Shown here: positions 38,521-50,939 of the stretch, in pieces
How positions within the stretch are numbered: position 1 is the stretch's first letter
How the letters are laid out: every line of letters starts with the position of its first letter
Assembly: GCA_034190875.2 (NCBI GenBank)
Contig: CM067356.1
Span: 62,321,154-62,385,153 of the forward strand
DNA length: 64,000 bases
Reading direction: 5' to 3'
From: Urechis unicinctus
Taxonomy: Eukaryota > Annelida > Polychaeta > Xenopneusta > Urechidae
Notes under the pieces: generated by a model
Databases searched by the model: none
What the model was told of the DNA's origin: nothing
Seen by the model: the letters and a program-made list of their open reading frames with translations, nothing else
Made by a program: the position numbers and the translations under genes

Positions 38521-39599
38521 TCAGTTAGGTAGTGCCGTTTTCTCTCGGTATTGGTACAACGCGCTTGGCTTGACTCTAGAGATAAAAAAACAAACAGTAC
38601 TACATGGGAAACGATATACCTTAATCAATTAAAAGCGCATAGAAAATTTGATTCCTCTCAGCGAATCCACTCATGGCGAGCATCATTTTGTGGTTGTTTT
38701 GCTGTTAGAAATGTGAAAGAATATGTTTGTTTTGTTGGCTGATTGCTTTATCCTAATATCAGTCGTATGCCATTAGTGTTTGCCTCGAAGGTTCAATATA
38801 TTGGCGAAAGCTGAGTGACAGTTGACACCCGAAGAGCCTCGTTGGTTTTTTAATCAATATTGTTGCAGCACACTTAAAAAATAGACGACCACGTTCGTTA
38901 TGAGTCCATGCAGTATAGAATATATGATGATTGGGGTAGCGATAGTTGGCGAGTTATGTCGTATGCAATAAGTATGTAACCATCAGTGAAACAGGCACAA
39001 TTGGGTTGATGAAGTTGGAGCACCAGCGTCTCAAATGACTCTTGGTTGTTAAATACATCTATGTTACATAGCAGCAACAATCATCATTTAACTGAATACT
39101 TGGACTGGGTTGCCGCATCATCGGCCCTTCGCTGCTTAACAGTAAAAATAACACTATGAAAATTGTATTGTCTATGTTTTAAGTTGATACAAAGATAGTA
39201 CTATATTTGCATACAGAGATGTTCACGGACTCTCAATGATTTGCCCATTTCCTTATCATATGAGGAGCTGAGATGTAATATTCATAAAGCCATCATTTAC
39301 TGCACCTACCATTGCAAGCTGACTTGCGGAAATGAGTTACTATTTGTTCCGACAAGATCTCAGGCGTTAATATAGCAGACTCGTACTAAAATGACTGATT
39401 CTCCGCTATAATCACGGGTTTTACCAGAACAGTCGAATTATATGAGTTTCAATCTATCGTTGTCTTTAAGTGCCCAAAATTGTTTTTAAAAAATGATAAA
39501 ATGATTGAAACCATCACAACAAATCTTAGCCTTGCCCGTGGCATTTAACATACTTCCTTGAGGAGTTCATTTCAGTTACTTACATGCCATGACTGTTGG

Positions 39600-40490
39600 C
39601 TATGTTACCGACCATATATTACTTATTGAGCACGATAAGGCGATGGACGCGATCGTAAAACATGTGTGGTTATTTCCGGCTCATTGCGTCTATTATATTA
39701 TTAACTGAATATACTAATATCTACAACAAAACATGTTTGGACTAATGAGATCATGGTAAGATGATGCGCCATTTGTATGAAGAGGTGATGTATAATGTCA
39801 TAAAAGCTGATGTGTCGCTGCTGTCAAATGGAGATCGCTTCAATAATGTTGCGTCACAATATTTGCGTATTTCCACCTCCTATAGCTAAACTTAGGTATA
39901 CAATTTTGAAATCGGTCCGCACTAAATACGCTTAGGAACCTAACTCTCATCAAGCGCAGACATAGAGCAAGCAAGCAATGAAAGCGTGCCATTTATTCCT
40001 TTGCTAGCGCTAATAATCAAACTGAAGCATGAGCTATGATAGAGAGGGGGACATAATACACTTTGTACAAAGAGCTATATCACACGCTGATGTTTGGGGC
40101 AGAAAGGATATGCTAGGCTTCGTATATTATCGTTGCCTGTCTGGATAGCCATTTTGTAGTTCACTCCATAACACTACAGTTGTATTTGAACAAAGCATGC
40201 GAGGTGACACCTGCTCCATTCGTGGCTGCATACAATATGGTGCAGTATTTACTGTCGAGGAAAGCGATCATAATGAATCCTGGATAGTGCTACGCCTTTT
40301 GAAAGAGATATCGCAAGTGCGTGCAATGGGCAATTGCTCGCTTAATCACTCTCAACATTATGGCACTCGGGTCTATGAATCAGGGGACAACGAAAGTAGA
40401 GACCAGATAGGTAGAGGCGGTAGACAACCCTAGATCATGGGGCGCCTACCTGCGTCTCTAGGAAGACAATCACTTGTCATGCAGTATATG
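39600..40490 (+). repeat. R module, subtype 1, second copy of unit 3
   Basis: Core near 40,415-40,450 in an eroded form. It includes the RGDTC block at 40,197-40,433 and is more like the unit 1 copy (10.0-11.1 kb) than the adjacent copy at 37.5 kb. The two tandem R modules of unit 3 are therefore old paralogues, not a fresh duplication. Confidence 0.85.
40197..40433 (+). other. Open 78-codon frame over C1, unit 3 second R
   Basis: Reads MRGDTCSIRGCIQYGAVFTV, then LLKEISQVRAMGN, GTRVYESGDNES and an Arg/Gly-rich end. It is identical in sequence and length to the frame at 54,202-54,438. Identity between units 3 and 4 is expected from their youth and says little about selection. Confidence 0.33.
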
Positions 40491-40700
40491 TGTTTTTACG
40501 AGCCCAAGAAACAGAAATTAATACAGCATTCTGACGTACACTGGTGATGAAACCGTATACAGCCAAACTGGAAGGCGATTAGCATATGTTAAGTGATGGC
40601 GCCATTTCTGCAAGCATATATCTGTAATCGACATTAACTTCCTTCCAATTTCGTTATTTGAATAACCTTCTGGTGTTCTACATATGCTTGTGTCATGAAT

Positions 40701-40751
40701 ATCCGTAATGCCTCATACAAATATGGAGAAGATCGCTAGAGCATTACGGAT
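40701..40751. other. 11-bp perfect hairpin stem
   Basis: ATCCGTAATGC (40,701-40,711) and GCATTACGGAT (40,741-40,751) are exact reverse complements around a 29-base loop. The same hairpin is at 54,707-54,757 in unit 4. Function unknown. It could be chance, but it is the longest short perfect stem I noticed outside the palindromes. Confidence 0.5.
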
Positions 40752-41780
40752 GCATGCAGTGAGCTGATAGCCACCGTATCAGTAAATTATCTTTGTTAAT
40801 CTGAATTGCTGCCAATAATCAAAATCATAAAATAACGCGCAATCATATTTGATACATAAATAAATTGATGCATAAGCATTTCCTTGCGCACGCAGTATGT
40901 TTATTGCAAATATGTTATTTCTTACATGATGTTTTATGATGTTGTTAGAGAAAGCTCGAGGGTCTCATGTGCTATATGTCCATTAAATCTTTTATTGACA
41001 CCTAGCCCTTACTCAATTAACCGCAGCATTATTACCTTATTAATGTATGTGTCTCGTTAATATTCTAGAACGGCGTCACTAGCTGAGCGGAACTAATGCA
41101 CAACAGTTAGGAGTTCAATCTGTAAAAAAAGGCATGCTCTAAATGTTATAGGAAGAGTGGTTAGGGCTGGCGATGGGGGTTACGTACATTAATAAATATG
41201 TGTGGATGACTGTTATGAACCGCTTTTTGGTCGCAGAGCAATTATGTAATGTTGGCATATAAACGAATATATGCGTCTCCCTATTGTAACTACAATTTAT
41301 CTCTCACTGTTTAACATCATCAAGGAGTTGTAATGAAGACCGCCATAACGTCCAGAGGTTGCTTTACCGTGTGATATTCGTTTTGACTTTCAATGTTTAT
41401 ACAAAGCGAAACAAACGGAAATATTATTTAAGTGTCGGCGTCTCTGGGCAAGCATAATTTCATGACTTGCCTTAAAAAGTCGCTGTATATTATTTATGAG
41501 GAGTCGATCTCTAGGCCAAAAAGTAGTTTGCAAGAGTGCATGCAGCAGAATAGTGTTTGTATAGCTTATAAAATGCAAAGATAGATCAGCAGATTTTTAA
41601 AGTCATTAAATGTTCGTCTGTGTTTGATTGATTTATATATCCCATACAGTCCTTTCGTTGATAACACGTTATGAAAACGTAAATACCTTCGATTTGATCA
41701 AACATACGTGCCATTCTCAATATCCTTGCAGTGACTAGTAAGGCATGTTTAAACCACAGTAGTAGGTAAGGACCGCAGAT

Positions 41781-42035
41781 ATGTCCGATATGGCTGCAAC
41801 TGTACGACAGCAGCAGGTCGAACAGGACCTTTATTACAGCTTAACAATTGCCACCTATAATTACCAGCGTTTTAAAGAGAACAGATGGTGGCTAGATATA
41901 TTGCACTATAATGTGACAGAGAATTCTCAATACCCCTGTCCATATCATGCATATCGTCTTACGTTCAATAGAATATGTGCTTTTTTAAAACTAGGCAGGA
42001 ACTGTCATATTGGAGTTGTGAGAAAAGTAAAGTGA
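41781..42035 (+). other. Open 84-codon frame, unit 3 left half
   Basis: Reads MSDMAATVRQQQVEQDLYYS, then LTIATYNYQRFKENRWWLDI. The 12.64-12.90 kb copy in unit 1 aligns well but is interrupted, and changes in the part I compared (about 40 codons) are not third-biased. It could be a chance frame. A lysine/arginine-rich end (RKVK) precedes the stop. Confidence 0.27.
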
Positions 42036-42284
42036 GTAACAGGTCATGGTTTGGTTATTTCTGTAATTGAGGAAAAGAATATGATTATGTACTAATGCCG
42101 TCTATTTCGCGACCATCGTTGTTATTATTGCACGTATTTCGCGAAACATGAGTTGGTGAAGCGTACCCCTTACGTTGTTTCAATGACATCTACTCCTTTT
42201 TATCCAACTTGGTTATTAATTTTTCTGTCCGCTATACTTGGTTAACTCATAATTAACGCCATGGCTTTTATACAAATTGCAGTT

Positions 42285-42640
42285 GCCAGGCCATCCAATA
42301 TTTGCGTAGACATAGAAATGTGGACACGCATCATATGACATCCAAAGCTAGACTAATCAAGATAACATGGCGAAAGCATTCGCCAAGTTGACAAATTAGC
42401 GGTTGCAGTGTTCTTAGCCAAACTCATGGAATGAGATGCCCATACGTTAAGTGTTTGCAGATGTTTATGAAACTGCATCTTAGTAAATCCGTTTACGCAA
42501 ACAAGGAGCTACGATCAACTTTAACACTGCTATCACGTTTTCGTTCCAGGATATACCAAATACAATGAGTGTCAATTAGGTTGATAATGTGATTACCGGC
42601 ACGACATGTATACGCTAAAGAACTAAGCTTAATACAGTCG
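42285..42640 (-). repeat. M1 module, long form, unit 3
   Basis: Long form with about 100 bp inserted, also present at 13.1 and 18.68 kb. The minus frame reads LGCHMMRVHISMSTQILDGL at its right-hand neighbour of the insertion. The counterpart in unit 4 is at about 56.23-56.58 kb. Confidence 0.7.
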
Positions 42641-43089
42641 CGCGTAGAAATGGTACCATCAAGCAATCAAATGGTTCCAATCATTCATTTGATGTCGCAC
42701 GTAATCTGCCACCATACAACGTGATGCAAGGGATAAATCAATAAGTCATTAGCAGCCGTTAATACGTGGGTGTACATCATTTTTTAATACATCGCGAGAT
42801 ATGGGACCTCGTTTAATGTAATAAACAAACTGTTATCCAAACTGGTGGCTCTTGATGTGTAAAGCCGCATATACTATTGTTACAAATTAGGATGGCTATT
42901 TGGGTTCCATTTGTAGCTCAACCCAGACAACGATGTTTGTACTTGAATTCAACTTGTTACAGTTCATCTACTGTACAGGCCATGCTAACTGTTATTAATC
43001 GATACCTGATTATGACTCACCGCAGTAGACACTTGCTTCTTGTCGCAAATGAGGACAGTTTACTTTCAGGATGCTGCTTTGAATGTAGT

Positions 43090-43700
43090 TAATTCGGTAT
43101 ACAATGTAAACAACAGTCTGCAATAAATAGGCTAAGGCACCTGTCGATCGCATAATCATGCAAGCAATCAGTGGGAACGTGTCGCTTTAATTGCGTAATT
43201 CGACAATATTTGCCTCTGCACAAATATATTTTCCAACACTTTGTCAAAACCAGGTGGCTCTAGACAGACGACGGTGTGCTTAGGTGCGTATTTAACGCTG
43301 CCCCTCAGTATCGCCATTTCACTCCGGCAAGCAGCTGTTGTAATTGTTTTACTCATACCCTAGTAATCAATCTTTATGAATGCTGCATTTGGTGATTTTT
43401 TCTGTTGAACACGATAAAGAACGCGTGTGCAATAGGAGATGGCCCTCTTTTTATCTCTCTGTACTCAGGTCAATGATAAATAGAGGCGACGGGCAGCCCG
43501 CAGACCAGGAGGCGCCTTGCTGCGTCACAGGGAAGCCAGTCACAGGTTATACAATACATGGTTGTATTGATATATACCCGGGTCATTAATCAGTCAGATT
43601 TGGTCGTTGACAATCTTTATTTGCTTTACACGATTCGCGAGATTAAAGAGGTCAATAACAAGCAGCATCACATGAATACATCATCACTCAATCAATTAAA
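43090..43700 (+). repeat. R module, subtype 2, third copy of unit 3
   Basis: Core at about 43,485-43,530. The whole module lies in the 1248 bp that unit 4 has lost. At about 43,757 it is joined to sequence corresponding to 3.47 kb, a join not seen elsewhere. Confidence 0.82.
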
Positions 43701-44338
43701 AACGCATTAGCGCCATTGTAGAAAATGGGTTACCTATCAGCAATTCAATGGCATCAACTTCACACGTCTGACTTAAATACATCGCACTGGGCAGTTACAA
43801 AGCGGCTGCGGTAATTTACCCATTGATTATTATATGTGTGAATCTGGCTGAAGCGAGTTCCCTGGGCAACGTTCTCATGATCCAGCTAGTATATATTTTG
43901 ATGGATGGCAGAACCTGGCCGAATAGTTGTGTTCATATATTGCATTGGTTCTTTTTAAAGTAAAAGATGTGTTGTGATCAAGAGAATGTCGAAACATATT
44001 TTATGCAAAAACATATCATACCGCTGCGCTTGCAGTTCCATTTTGAATTATCGACTTATAATCATATGACAAAAACGCTATAGAGCGATTAATAATTATA
44101 AATAACCTTTCAAAGCAGAAAGCATAGAACCACGATTTTGTCGCCTTTGCTATTTTCACAGGCTCACGAACTATGTTACATTTTATGATAACCTTGAAGA
44201 TCAATATATATTGGCCCAGTCAAATGCATTTACAGTCTATAACATACATAAATGTCAACAAACCTGTTCATATATGACCAGAAATTTAATACGTCAGCAT
44301 TGCTTTTGTGAATACACCGGTTAGCGGTAATTCCTCAA

Positions 44339-44521
44339 GTGAGATATTCATTCACGAAATATAACCCCAGCTGGCTTAACTTATATGCGTTTAAACGTTA
44401 CAGCTTATTTATAGATCCAGGAGGGGCAAATACTGCATTAAATGATGGTTCCACCAATTATACAGTAGCCTCATTTGAACAGAATCTCTGTACGGACGTA
44501 CATAGCGCACATACATCTTGA
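44339..44521 (+). other. Open 60-codon frame ending CTDVHSAHTS, unit 3
   Basis: The end (TDVHSAHTS then stop region) is shared with 29.2 and 30.3 kb of unit 2. The left part reads KYNPSWLNLYAFKRYSLFID. A second frame over the same bases reads PVSGNSSSEI, so I cannot say which was coding. The frame is identical in unit 4 (57,038-57,220). Confidence 0.25.
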
Positions 44522-45109
44522 TCGCTATTCGTGGTCTGGAAAAATATGTTTGCGCCAGAGATTTGAAAGAAAAGAGTTCCCGAATGGAAAGAATTATTCA
44601 GAATTCTGTAAGTAAGTGAGAAGGAATCTGTTGTTGCTTACTTAACGAATTCATGGATGACTGGTAATACAATATATATGTTATATTAGCACTTAATAAG
44701 GTCTACAGTTTCGGGCAAAATCATATATAGCCTGGTTCTGCATTAATCAATGGCGCTAGATAGCTAAAAAAATGAGATGTTTCTATTCTGCAAGACTCAA
44801 ATCATGGACGACGTTGTCACGTAACCTCGATTTAACACCTTTGGTTCTCTGTTTTGAGGTCTTATCCTTAACACGTTTAAATATGTATTATATAATATGC
44901 TACAGCTATTTAGTAGCATTTTAAAACACCAGTACAATATGTTCTAAACCTAACGATAAGTTTAAACTCGACATCATGTTATATTGATATGCTTTTTGTA
45001 TCACCGAAAAGGTGCAATTATCATAAGCCATAGGAGACAGTGTCTCGTGGCTGAGCACATTCTAACTATTCATTAGAGGTGATGTTTTAAAGAGGGCCAG
45101 GCAATCAAA

Positions 45110-45298
45110 GTGAAGTGCTTGGTGCCAATTTATTGGCCTGTTAACGGAAAACGCGTCTGTTGCTTAGATCCAAAATATAATGTGTTAAATGTTGCATGGG
45201 AGCTAGTGCTTTGTGAAACTACAAGCGGTGATTCACGACAGGTACTATCTTTTTTATCAGAGCCGGATGTGCTGCACGCATTATATATATTAATTTAA
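45110..45298 (+). other. Open 62-codon frame over C7, unit 3
   Basis: Reads VPIYWPVNGKRVCCLDPKYN, then WELVLCE. The frame starts at an in-frame GTG-like position, not a clear ATG, so an exon is as likely as a gene. Two strongly hydrophobic short segments follow in overlapping frames (for example FLSLIWYVLRLL near 58.0 kb in unit 4). Confidence 0.35.
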
Positions 45299-45337
45299 TG
45301 CCGAGAAAAATAAATCCAAACTGCGTTTTTTTATCCC

Positions 45338-45794
45338 TTATTTGGTATGTATTACGCCTACTTCGCTTACCAAAGTTAGCTTTCGTTTTTTAATTTTGTT
45401 TGGTCGTAGAAACGGCTGTGATTGCCATTTAATTTTGCCGAAATCGCATTTGCCAGTCAATCCAATATCCATCCCGACATGATCATTTAAGCAGGCATAC
45501 AGTGACATAAAACTATCACTTGAAACTATATGCAGCTCACCTAGAACGAGACGCGTAACCGTGTAGTCGATGTTTACGAAACACCTCTGCAAACACACAT
45601 CGGCTATCAACTTACCATGCACTAAAATCTACAGCTATTCTGAACATGTGTAATGCGTCAATGATAACCCAAAAATAAGGGATAAATTGCACTAAACCAT
45701 GTGCGCTGATAACCGTGAGTTCAATTGATATTCGAGAAAACGTCACATAAACTTGAATAGCCATGGGTACAATGCCGCACATTTTCAATACCAA
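45338..45794 (-). other. Two overlapping minus-strand open frames (94 and 60 codons), unit 3
   Basis: The upstream frame (45,612-45,794) reads MVLKMCGIVPMAIQVYVTFS and is hydrophobic in its middle. The downstream one (45,338-45,622) reads MHGKLIADVCLQRC and later crosses an M1 copy in a frame different from the one M1 keeps elsewhere. Corresponding sequence at 31.2-31.6 kb is not open. I regard these as probable chance frames. Confidence 0.2.
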
Positions 45795-46104
45795 AATCGG
45801 ATTCGAAAAGAGGCCACGACTCTATATCACCACAGAACGTAGCAATAGCACTGATTATATCAATACCTAAACGCACATTTTATCAGTTTTACAGTTTTTG
45901 AAACCATGTGGTTAGGGAAAGCTTCAGAACCAACGTTTCTATTGGCACATCTCACGATCTTAAGTATTACCATTTCGGAAAACGCGAATAAATGCAGAGC
46001 TGTAATATCCACTTTTTAGCAGATATTACGCATACTTCCTTTTACCAATTTGGCATTCAGTGTCATATCCGCAATATTTGGTTTTCTCTTGGAAACAGCC
46101 TGTT

Positions 46105-46330
46105 TTTGCCAGCTAATCCAACATCTGCCCCGGCATGGAAATGTGGACGAGCATCAGGTAGTAGCCGAAGCGAGATCGTCACAATAACTTAGTGAAAGCA
46201 TTCGTTAATGAAACTAACGTAGTATCGCCATTTCGCACACATAGTTGGGATCAACTATTCTTGCCTTCTCATTAAGTGCTAGCAATAATCTATCGGTGTT
46301 CAACATTGGTTTATATTCTGAATGCCTTTG
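46105..46330 (-). repeat. M1 module, short form, unit 3
   Basis: Short form without the insertion, preceded in the minus direction by TTGATCCCAACTATG-type sequence shared with 31.95-32.10 and 4.49-4.62 kb. A plus-strand open frame across it (45,992-46,192) is not preserved in the older copies and is not annotated as a gene. Confidence 0.7.
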
Positions 46331-47195
46331 ATGCGCCAATAATAATTTTTGTTCCACAGAATATTGTGCTTAAGGCAGCATGGCTGCGCCAAATGTGATG
46401 ATAACAACCCCGTCTAGTGATTTTCGAAAAAAGTCACATAGGCAAGTGAGCGTTATTGCTACAGAACAGAGCCAAATTACTAAAAACATAAATAAATTAT
46501 TACATCCCACGCAGCATTTGTACTGCAATAATTGTCAGTTTTTAAATGTCTCATATGATATATTGGGGGTTTCGTTTTAATAATATCGTGTGCTCCATAT
46601 CCATTCTTCCCAGGTGTTAAACATCTGCAGTTAAACGAAACAACAAATAAATCGCACCGACCATTGCGTGGTAACTGAAATAGCTAACATCTCCTTAACA
46701 TATGATTGTAGAAGTTTTTAACACTTTCAATAATGGCTAGCTGAGCGAACACAAGCTAGAACAGTCACATTTACGAGCAAGGAACATTGTCTCCTTGTAC
46801 ATCGCTGTAAACGTAAGACATGCCCACAGTGCCTCAGAAGACTAAACCGATTTACGATTTGCATCAATTGTATTTTGGTTCCTAAACAATTACGTGAGAA
46901 TCGCTTGGTAGCTTGGCGCATTCATAGTGTTTACTTGTTGTGGTGTCAAAAATGATTCATTCCTCGATAATTCGTTATTCGTTAAATCAGAATAGATAAA
47001 AACGTTACCAGTGTGCATATGTACAATGCTCTTTATCCATGCTCTGAACAGAAGGGGTACGCTGAATCACAGTAGTAGTTTAGGGCCGTCGGCATATACG
47101 AAGCTGCTTAAATCATTTCACAGTAAAGGACTGAACAGGCCTTTTATCACACAAATGACGTAACAACCTATATTTCTGCTGTCGGTGCTGTCAAG

Positions 47196-47480
47196 TTGAA
47201 CTGCATAGTACTCCTCATATTTAATCGTAATATGCAATGCACTTTATCAGGTCATTATTCTACCGAGGATTCCGTCAAGTTCAATGATAAGCACCTATTA
47301 GATGCATTTCGTATGGACTCAATGATATTCTTTGCCTTGTTTTCCGACACAGAGAGATATAGTGCTCTTCATGTGTGTGCAGCATCGTCAGGTGATTTGG
47401 GTACAATGAAATACTATAGCATTCCATATTATAGTGATGCACCAGTTGACATAAAAACGGGCGACAAGCTTCCATTCTAA
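47196..47480 (+). other. Open 94-codon frame over block C4, unit 3
   Basis: Reads HYSTEDSVKFNDKHLLDAFR, later LHVCAASSGDLGTMKYYSIP, and ends NKLPF-like before its stop. About 35 codons of the second half align gap-free with 23.8, 33.4 and (reversed) 5.8 kb. Against the 5.8-kb copy I counted seven third, five first and four second-position differences. The first half is recognisable but interrupted in the older copies. Function unknown; no signal peptide or membrane segment. Confidence 0.38.
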
Positions 47481-49624
47481 CAGCAGATGAAATATTAGCT
47501 CCAATGTACAAGACTTGCAGAAGTAATCTAATTTGACCGAATGAAATTATATTCGCTGTCAGTATACAACCTAATATTGCATTCTTTTTCTTTGTTTTCG
47601 AGTAAAATGCATGTTCGATAAGGTCATATTACGTAAGTTATTTTTTTTAGAGCATTGTACCTGGCATGAGTGATGTACCATACTGCTGGCACCGTCACAG
47701 CGTACAAATCATTAATATGACGTCTTATGAATAGGAATACAGGAAAGGACATAATGATTGCTTTTAATCTTATTCGTAGGGCGCTTGTCATATTATACAT
47801 ATTCATAGCAAATACTCAACTAAGCTTTACAAACATGGTTTAGGATAAGTCTTCTAATATCTGCATGTTGTTAATATCAAGGCATGTGTCGTGTACAATT
47901 CTGCGCGAGTTGCCCAAAGTGAAATAAACACCACTCATGGACATTGTTCCAATATAAAACCTGCACGGTTTATGTGAGTAATGCACTCAGTTTTATATTG
48001 GTCAGTCACAAGCGGTAAATAATTGTATGCCTTTGGAAAATTTAATTAATCATGCGAACGACGCCATTTACAAGCAGAGCCTTTTCCAGAATATGATCGT
48101 GGAGTTGAGGACACTACGCACTTCAGGGCAATGTGTAAGATGGCAGACAGACAGTTATGTATTCATAACCCTGTTTCCACAAAGCAATCCATGATTGTTA
48201 TTGAAGTGTTGTGAATAGTGTGATTTCCCATATATCGCTATTTCAGCAAAGCTGTTTTTAAGTGATGCAGGGAAAATTCATCTAAACCTTGAACCAATTT
48301 GACAGCTCAATGATGACAGAAACCAGTATAATCCAAAAGGACCGCTAACGTTTCTGATAAAATATTACTCCTCCATGCTGAAATGTGGCTAGGCATCTGA
48401 TAAAGTATAAAATACCCTCAATATTTACCAAGCAATGTGTTCTGATGAAATCAACAGCTCGAGCAGTGTATTGACAGAGATTTTGTAAGCTAATCCGCTT
48501 TCAAAGTCACTGATTGCCTTATATATGTATTTGCACTTACATACCTTTAAAAAATAGGGTTTACGTCAGGAACCGTGGCGTCTCGAATGTATATTTATCA
48601 TCCCAATAAGAAATAAGATAATGTTATAGTTTTACAGACGCATGATATATCCTTGTAAGCCTGGTGAAGCACATATGACAGAACGTCTTTATGCACAGGA
48701 AATTGCGGATTATTTGGCAGGAGCAATTTGCTCATCCTAATTGCATATTAGTGTTTTTTTCAATTTTTGAGCGATTTGTCGCATAAGCAAAGCCATGCAA
48801 ACCGGTGGCCTGACTCATGTGCTGTTAACCTTGCAGATGTCAACCCAATTAATTCGTTCAAGGGGTTTCAGGCGGTCTTGTCATTGTATAAATGAATGCA
48901 GAACGCCTGTAACACCACGAATGGGGTTCAAAAGTTTTTTGCCGATAGGTCACGTGAACTGCATTGAATACTTTTCTATATACGGTAGAAGTGAGCTTGC
49001 AGCTGAGTGCCATTCAAGGTGAATGTCGTAAAATGACAGATTAAACACGTCGGCACTGACCACGTGTAATAGTGTTAAGGCGATACAAAACAAAATGCGA
49101 CACTTAATCACTTTCAATTAGAAGACCTCTATGCAAAGCAACTGTAGATATACCATGCGAATAAAATCATGTACAAGTATCATAATAGATGTTAGATGTC
49201 TTGCCTCAACTGGTTCATGTACACTTTTACCCATTGCTATCACTTCAGAATTGGGCGCTCCTACTCTGACCACTAGCAGCGAGGCCATTTCTATAGAACC
49301 TAGTTGCTTAACGGGAACATTAGACAAATAAATGCAAATTTGTCATCATATAATACACAAAGATGTAATAAAGCGCAACCCAATCGGAACATTGTTAGTT
49401 TGCGACTGTCTATGGAATAAACATAGGTTGTCTCCAAAATAAACTGTAGAAAATTAGTCAGTGTTATTCGTACTCTCTAGCATTTTTGCAATCGAAATTT
49501 TTTAAAATCTATGTAAAATTAATAACGGAAACACTGGATCAATCTTAAGGATTAAAACGAATTCTATCCGTCATTTTGTGACGTTTGTAATTGTGATGAT
49601 TCCTTGACTATTTTGTCTGTATCA

Positions 49625-49955
49625 CCTTTGAAAAGTACTGTTCCGATTGGATCTCTTGACAAATATGATTCCTAAGGACTCGACAATGTATTAATACAAG
49701 TAAGATAGCCCTGGGAACCACACGCTACTGTTTGCTGTTGCCCAGTGTTCAGTAGAAACAACCACGACTGCTCAAATGACCAAAATAAGTGCACATTGCG
49801 ATCGCATTACTGGTCGTTAAAATGTCAGGCACGCCTCTGCTGGGCGACTGAGTGCTGTCGATTGTTGTACACGGCTGATTGGATGCATATAAAAGTATCA
49901 GTGTTCGTGGTGGTATACAGCACTCCTTGGCGTTGATTTATGGCTTCATTGTAAC
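49625..49955 (-). pseudogene. Coding-like block C2, unit 3
   Basis: Same block in the young unit, aligned from the VVPRA motif to the PCTTIDSTQ motif. It is interrupted, so although the unit is young, this block was already damaged before units 3 and 4 separated. It sits upstream in coordinates of the open C3 frame at 50,387-50,755, on the same strand. Confidence 0.4.
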
Positions 49956-50386
49956 CTTAAAAGGACTAATTATATATGCGGTTTACTATTTCAATCAGGC
50001 TAGTTTCTTCAGTAGCATTCAGCTACGTTATAAGAGTGTCTCTTCGAGCAGTCGTGATTTTAAGTGATGAAAATGATACTTATGATTTTTTTAATAATTT
50101 CGGATTTTGCATGACCTATTCCACAGAACAAATATATTGCGCAAACAACAAATACAATACGTCGTTCTATCTTTTATAATGATAAACAAGCACGCATGCA
50201 GTAGTTTAATAGAACTGTTGATAAATGAAAACTGTCTTTTCGAAACAAAACGAATCATTATTTATAAAGTCGGATTAATAGTCAAGAAAACTACAGCAAG
50301 GTAGCAATTGGGCGTTTTCTGTCAAACTCAAACACATGTTTGTCTGGGTCCTAAGATGCCAAGGAATTTAGTCTTATGCCTTCTAT

Positions 50387-50755
50387 CTAAAAACGTGTAA
50401 CTTGGTCGACCCAATAAGTGTTAGGTGATTGATAGCTCCATCTTACACACTCATCATGTAAGCCGCGTTTTATAGTTCCCGTCACGTCAATAGTACGGGC
50501 AATGAGCGACCCATTGTGATATAAAAGTGTGCGGTCATGACCAGCAATCGATGCGAACCGACATTTCCGTTCTATCATCCAACTTGATGCAAGTAGCCGC
50601 AAAAAACACACATCTAATACAAGCGCTGCGTAAAAATGGTAAGAACTACGTAAATAATGCATGGGTATATAATAATATGCTGCAAGTATCCCACAAACAC
50701 ATATCTTATACAGGCGCTGGTTCGGAATGATAAGAGCTACGCAAATATAATGCAT
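50387..50755 (-). CDS. Open 122-codon frame over block C3, product unknown
   Basis: The best candidate for a still-open gene or terminal exon. The last 67 codons are the conserved C3 block (GHDRTLLYHNGSLIA near the middle, DECVRW later, stop shared by all four copies). The first 55 codons run through the doubled 94-bp repeat, read MHYICVALI at the start, and are not conserved in the older copies, so the true start is probably elsewhere or upstream of an intron. There is no clear signal peptide. Block C2 follows on the same strand about 0.45 kb downstream. Chance could give a frame of this length, so only the C3 part is supported. Confidence 0.35.
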   Translation of the reverse strand: MHYICVALIIPNQRLYKICVCGILAAYYYIPMHYLRSSYHFYAALVLDVCFLRLLASSWMIERKCRFASIAGHDRTLLYHNGSLIARTIDVTGTIKRGLHDECVRWSYQSPNTYWVDQVTRF

Positions 50756-50760
50756 GGGTC
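50615..50760 (+). repeat. About 94-bp tandem duplication, unit 3 copy
   Basis: Same doubled segment as at 36,547-36,712, with three bases lost in the first repeat and GTATCCCAC where units 2 and 4 read GTACCCCAC. Confidence 0.75.
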
Positions 50761-50939
50761 AGAATAGTAAATAATGCAGAGAGTCGGTAATGACCCAGAA
50801 TTAATTACACCTGTGTTTGACACATTTCGCATTGTTAGAGCCTCGCCCGTGGATTAATCATGACTGAATATCGTGATTATATTGTGCAAAAGTCGCAATA
50901 TAATGTTGAAGCGTTGTTGATCATACTTATACCTATTAC

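Noticed and set aside
48795-49022. Open plus frame with PVTPRMGF motif, present near 8.2, 25.4, 34.9, 48.9 and 61.6 kb
   Set aside because: Although open in most copies, differences between the 8.2- and 48.9-kb copies fall mainly at first and second positions (five, four and two at first, second, third), so conservation is ordinary repeat similarity.
48780-49025. Minus-strand reading of the same region with TGA read as tryptophan
   Set aside because: The peptide looks plausible and one TGA is shared by four copies. However, TAA and TAG also occur, codon-position bias is absent, and other blocks use the standard TGG. There is no need for a variant code.
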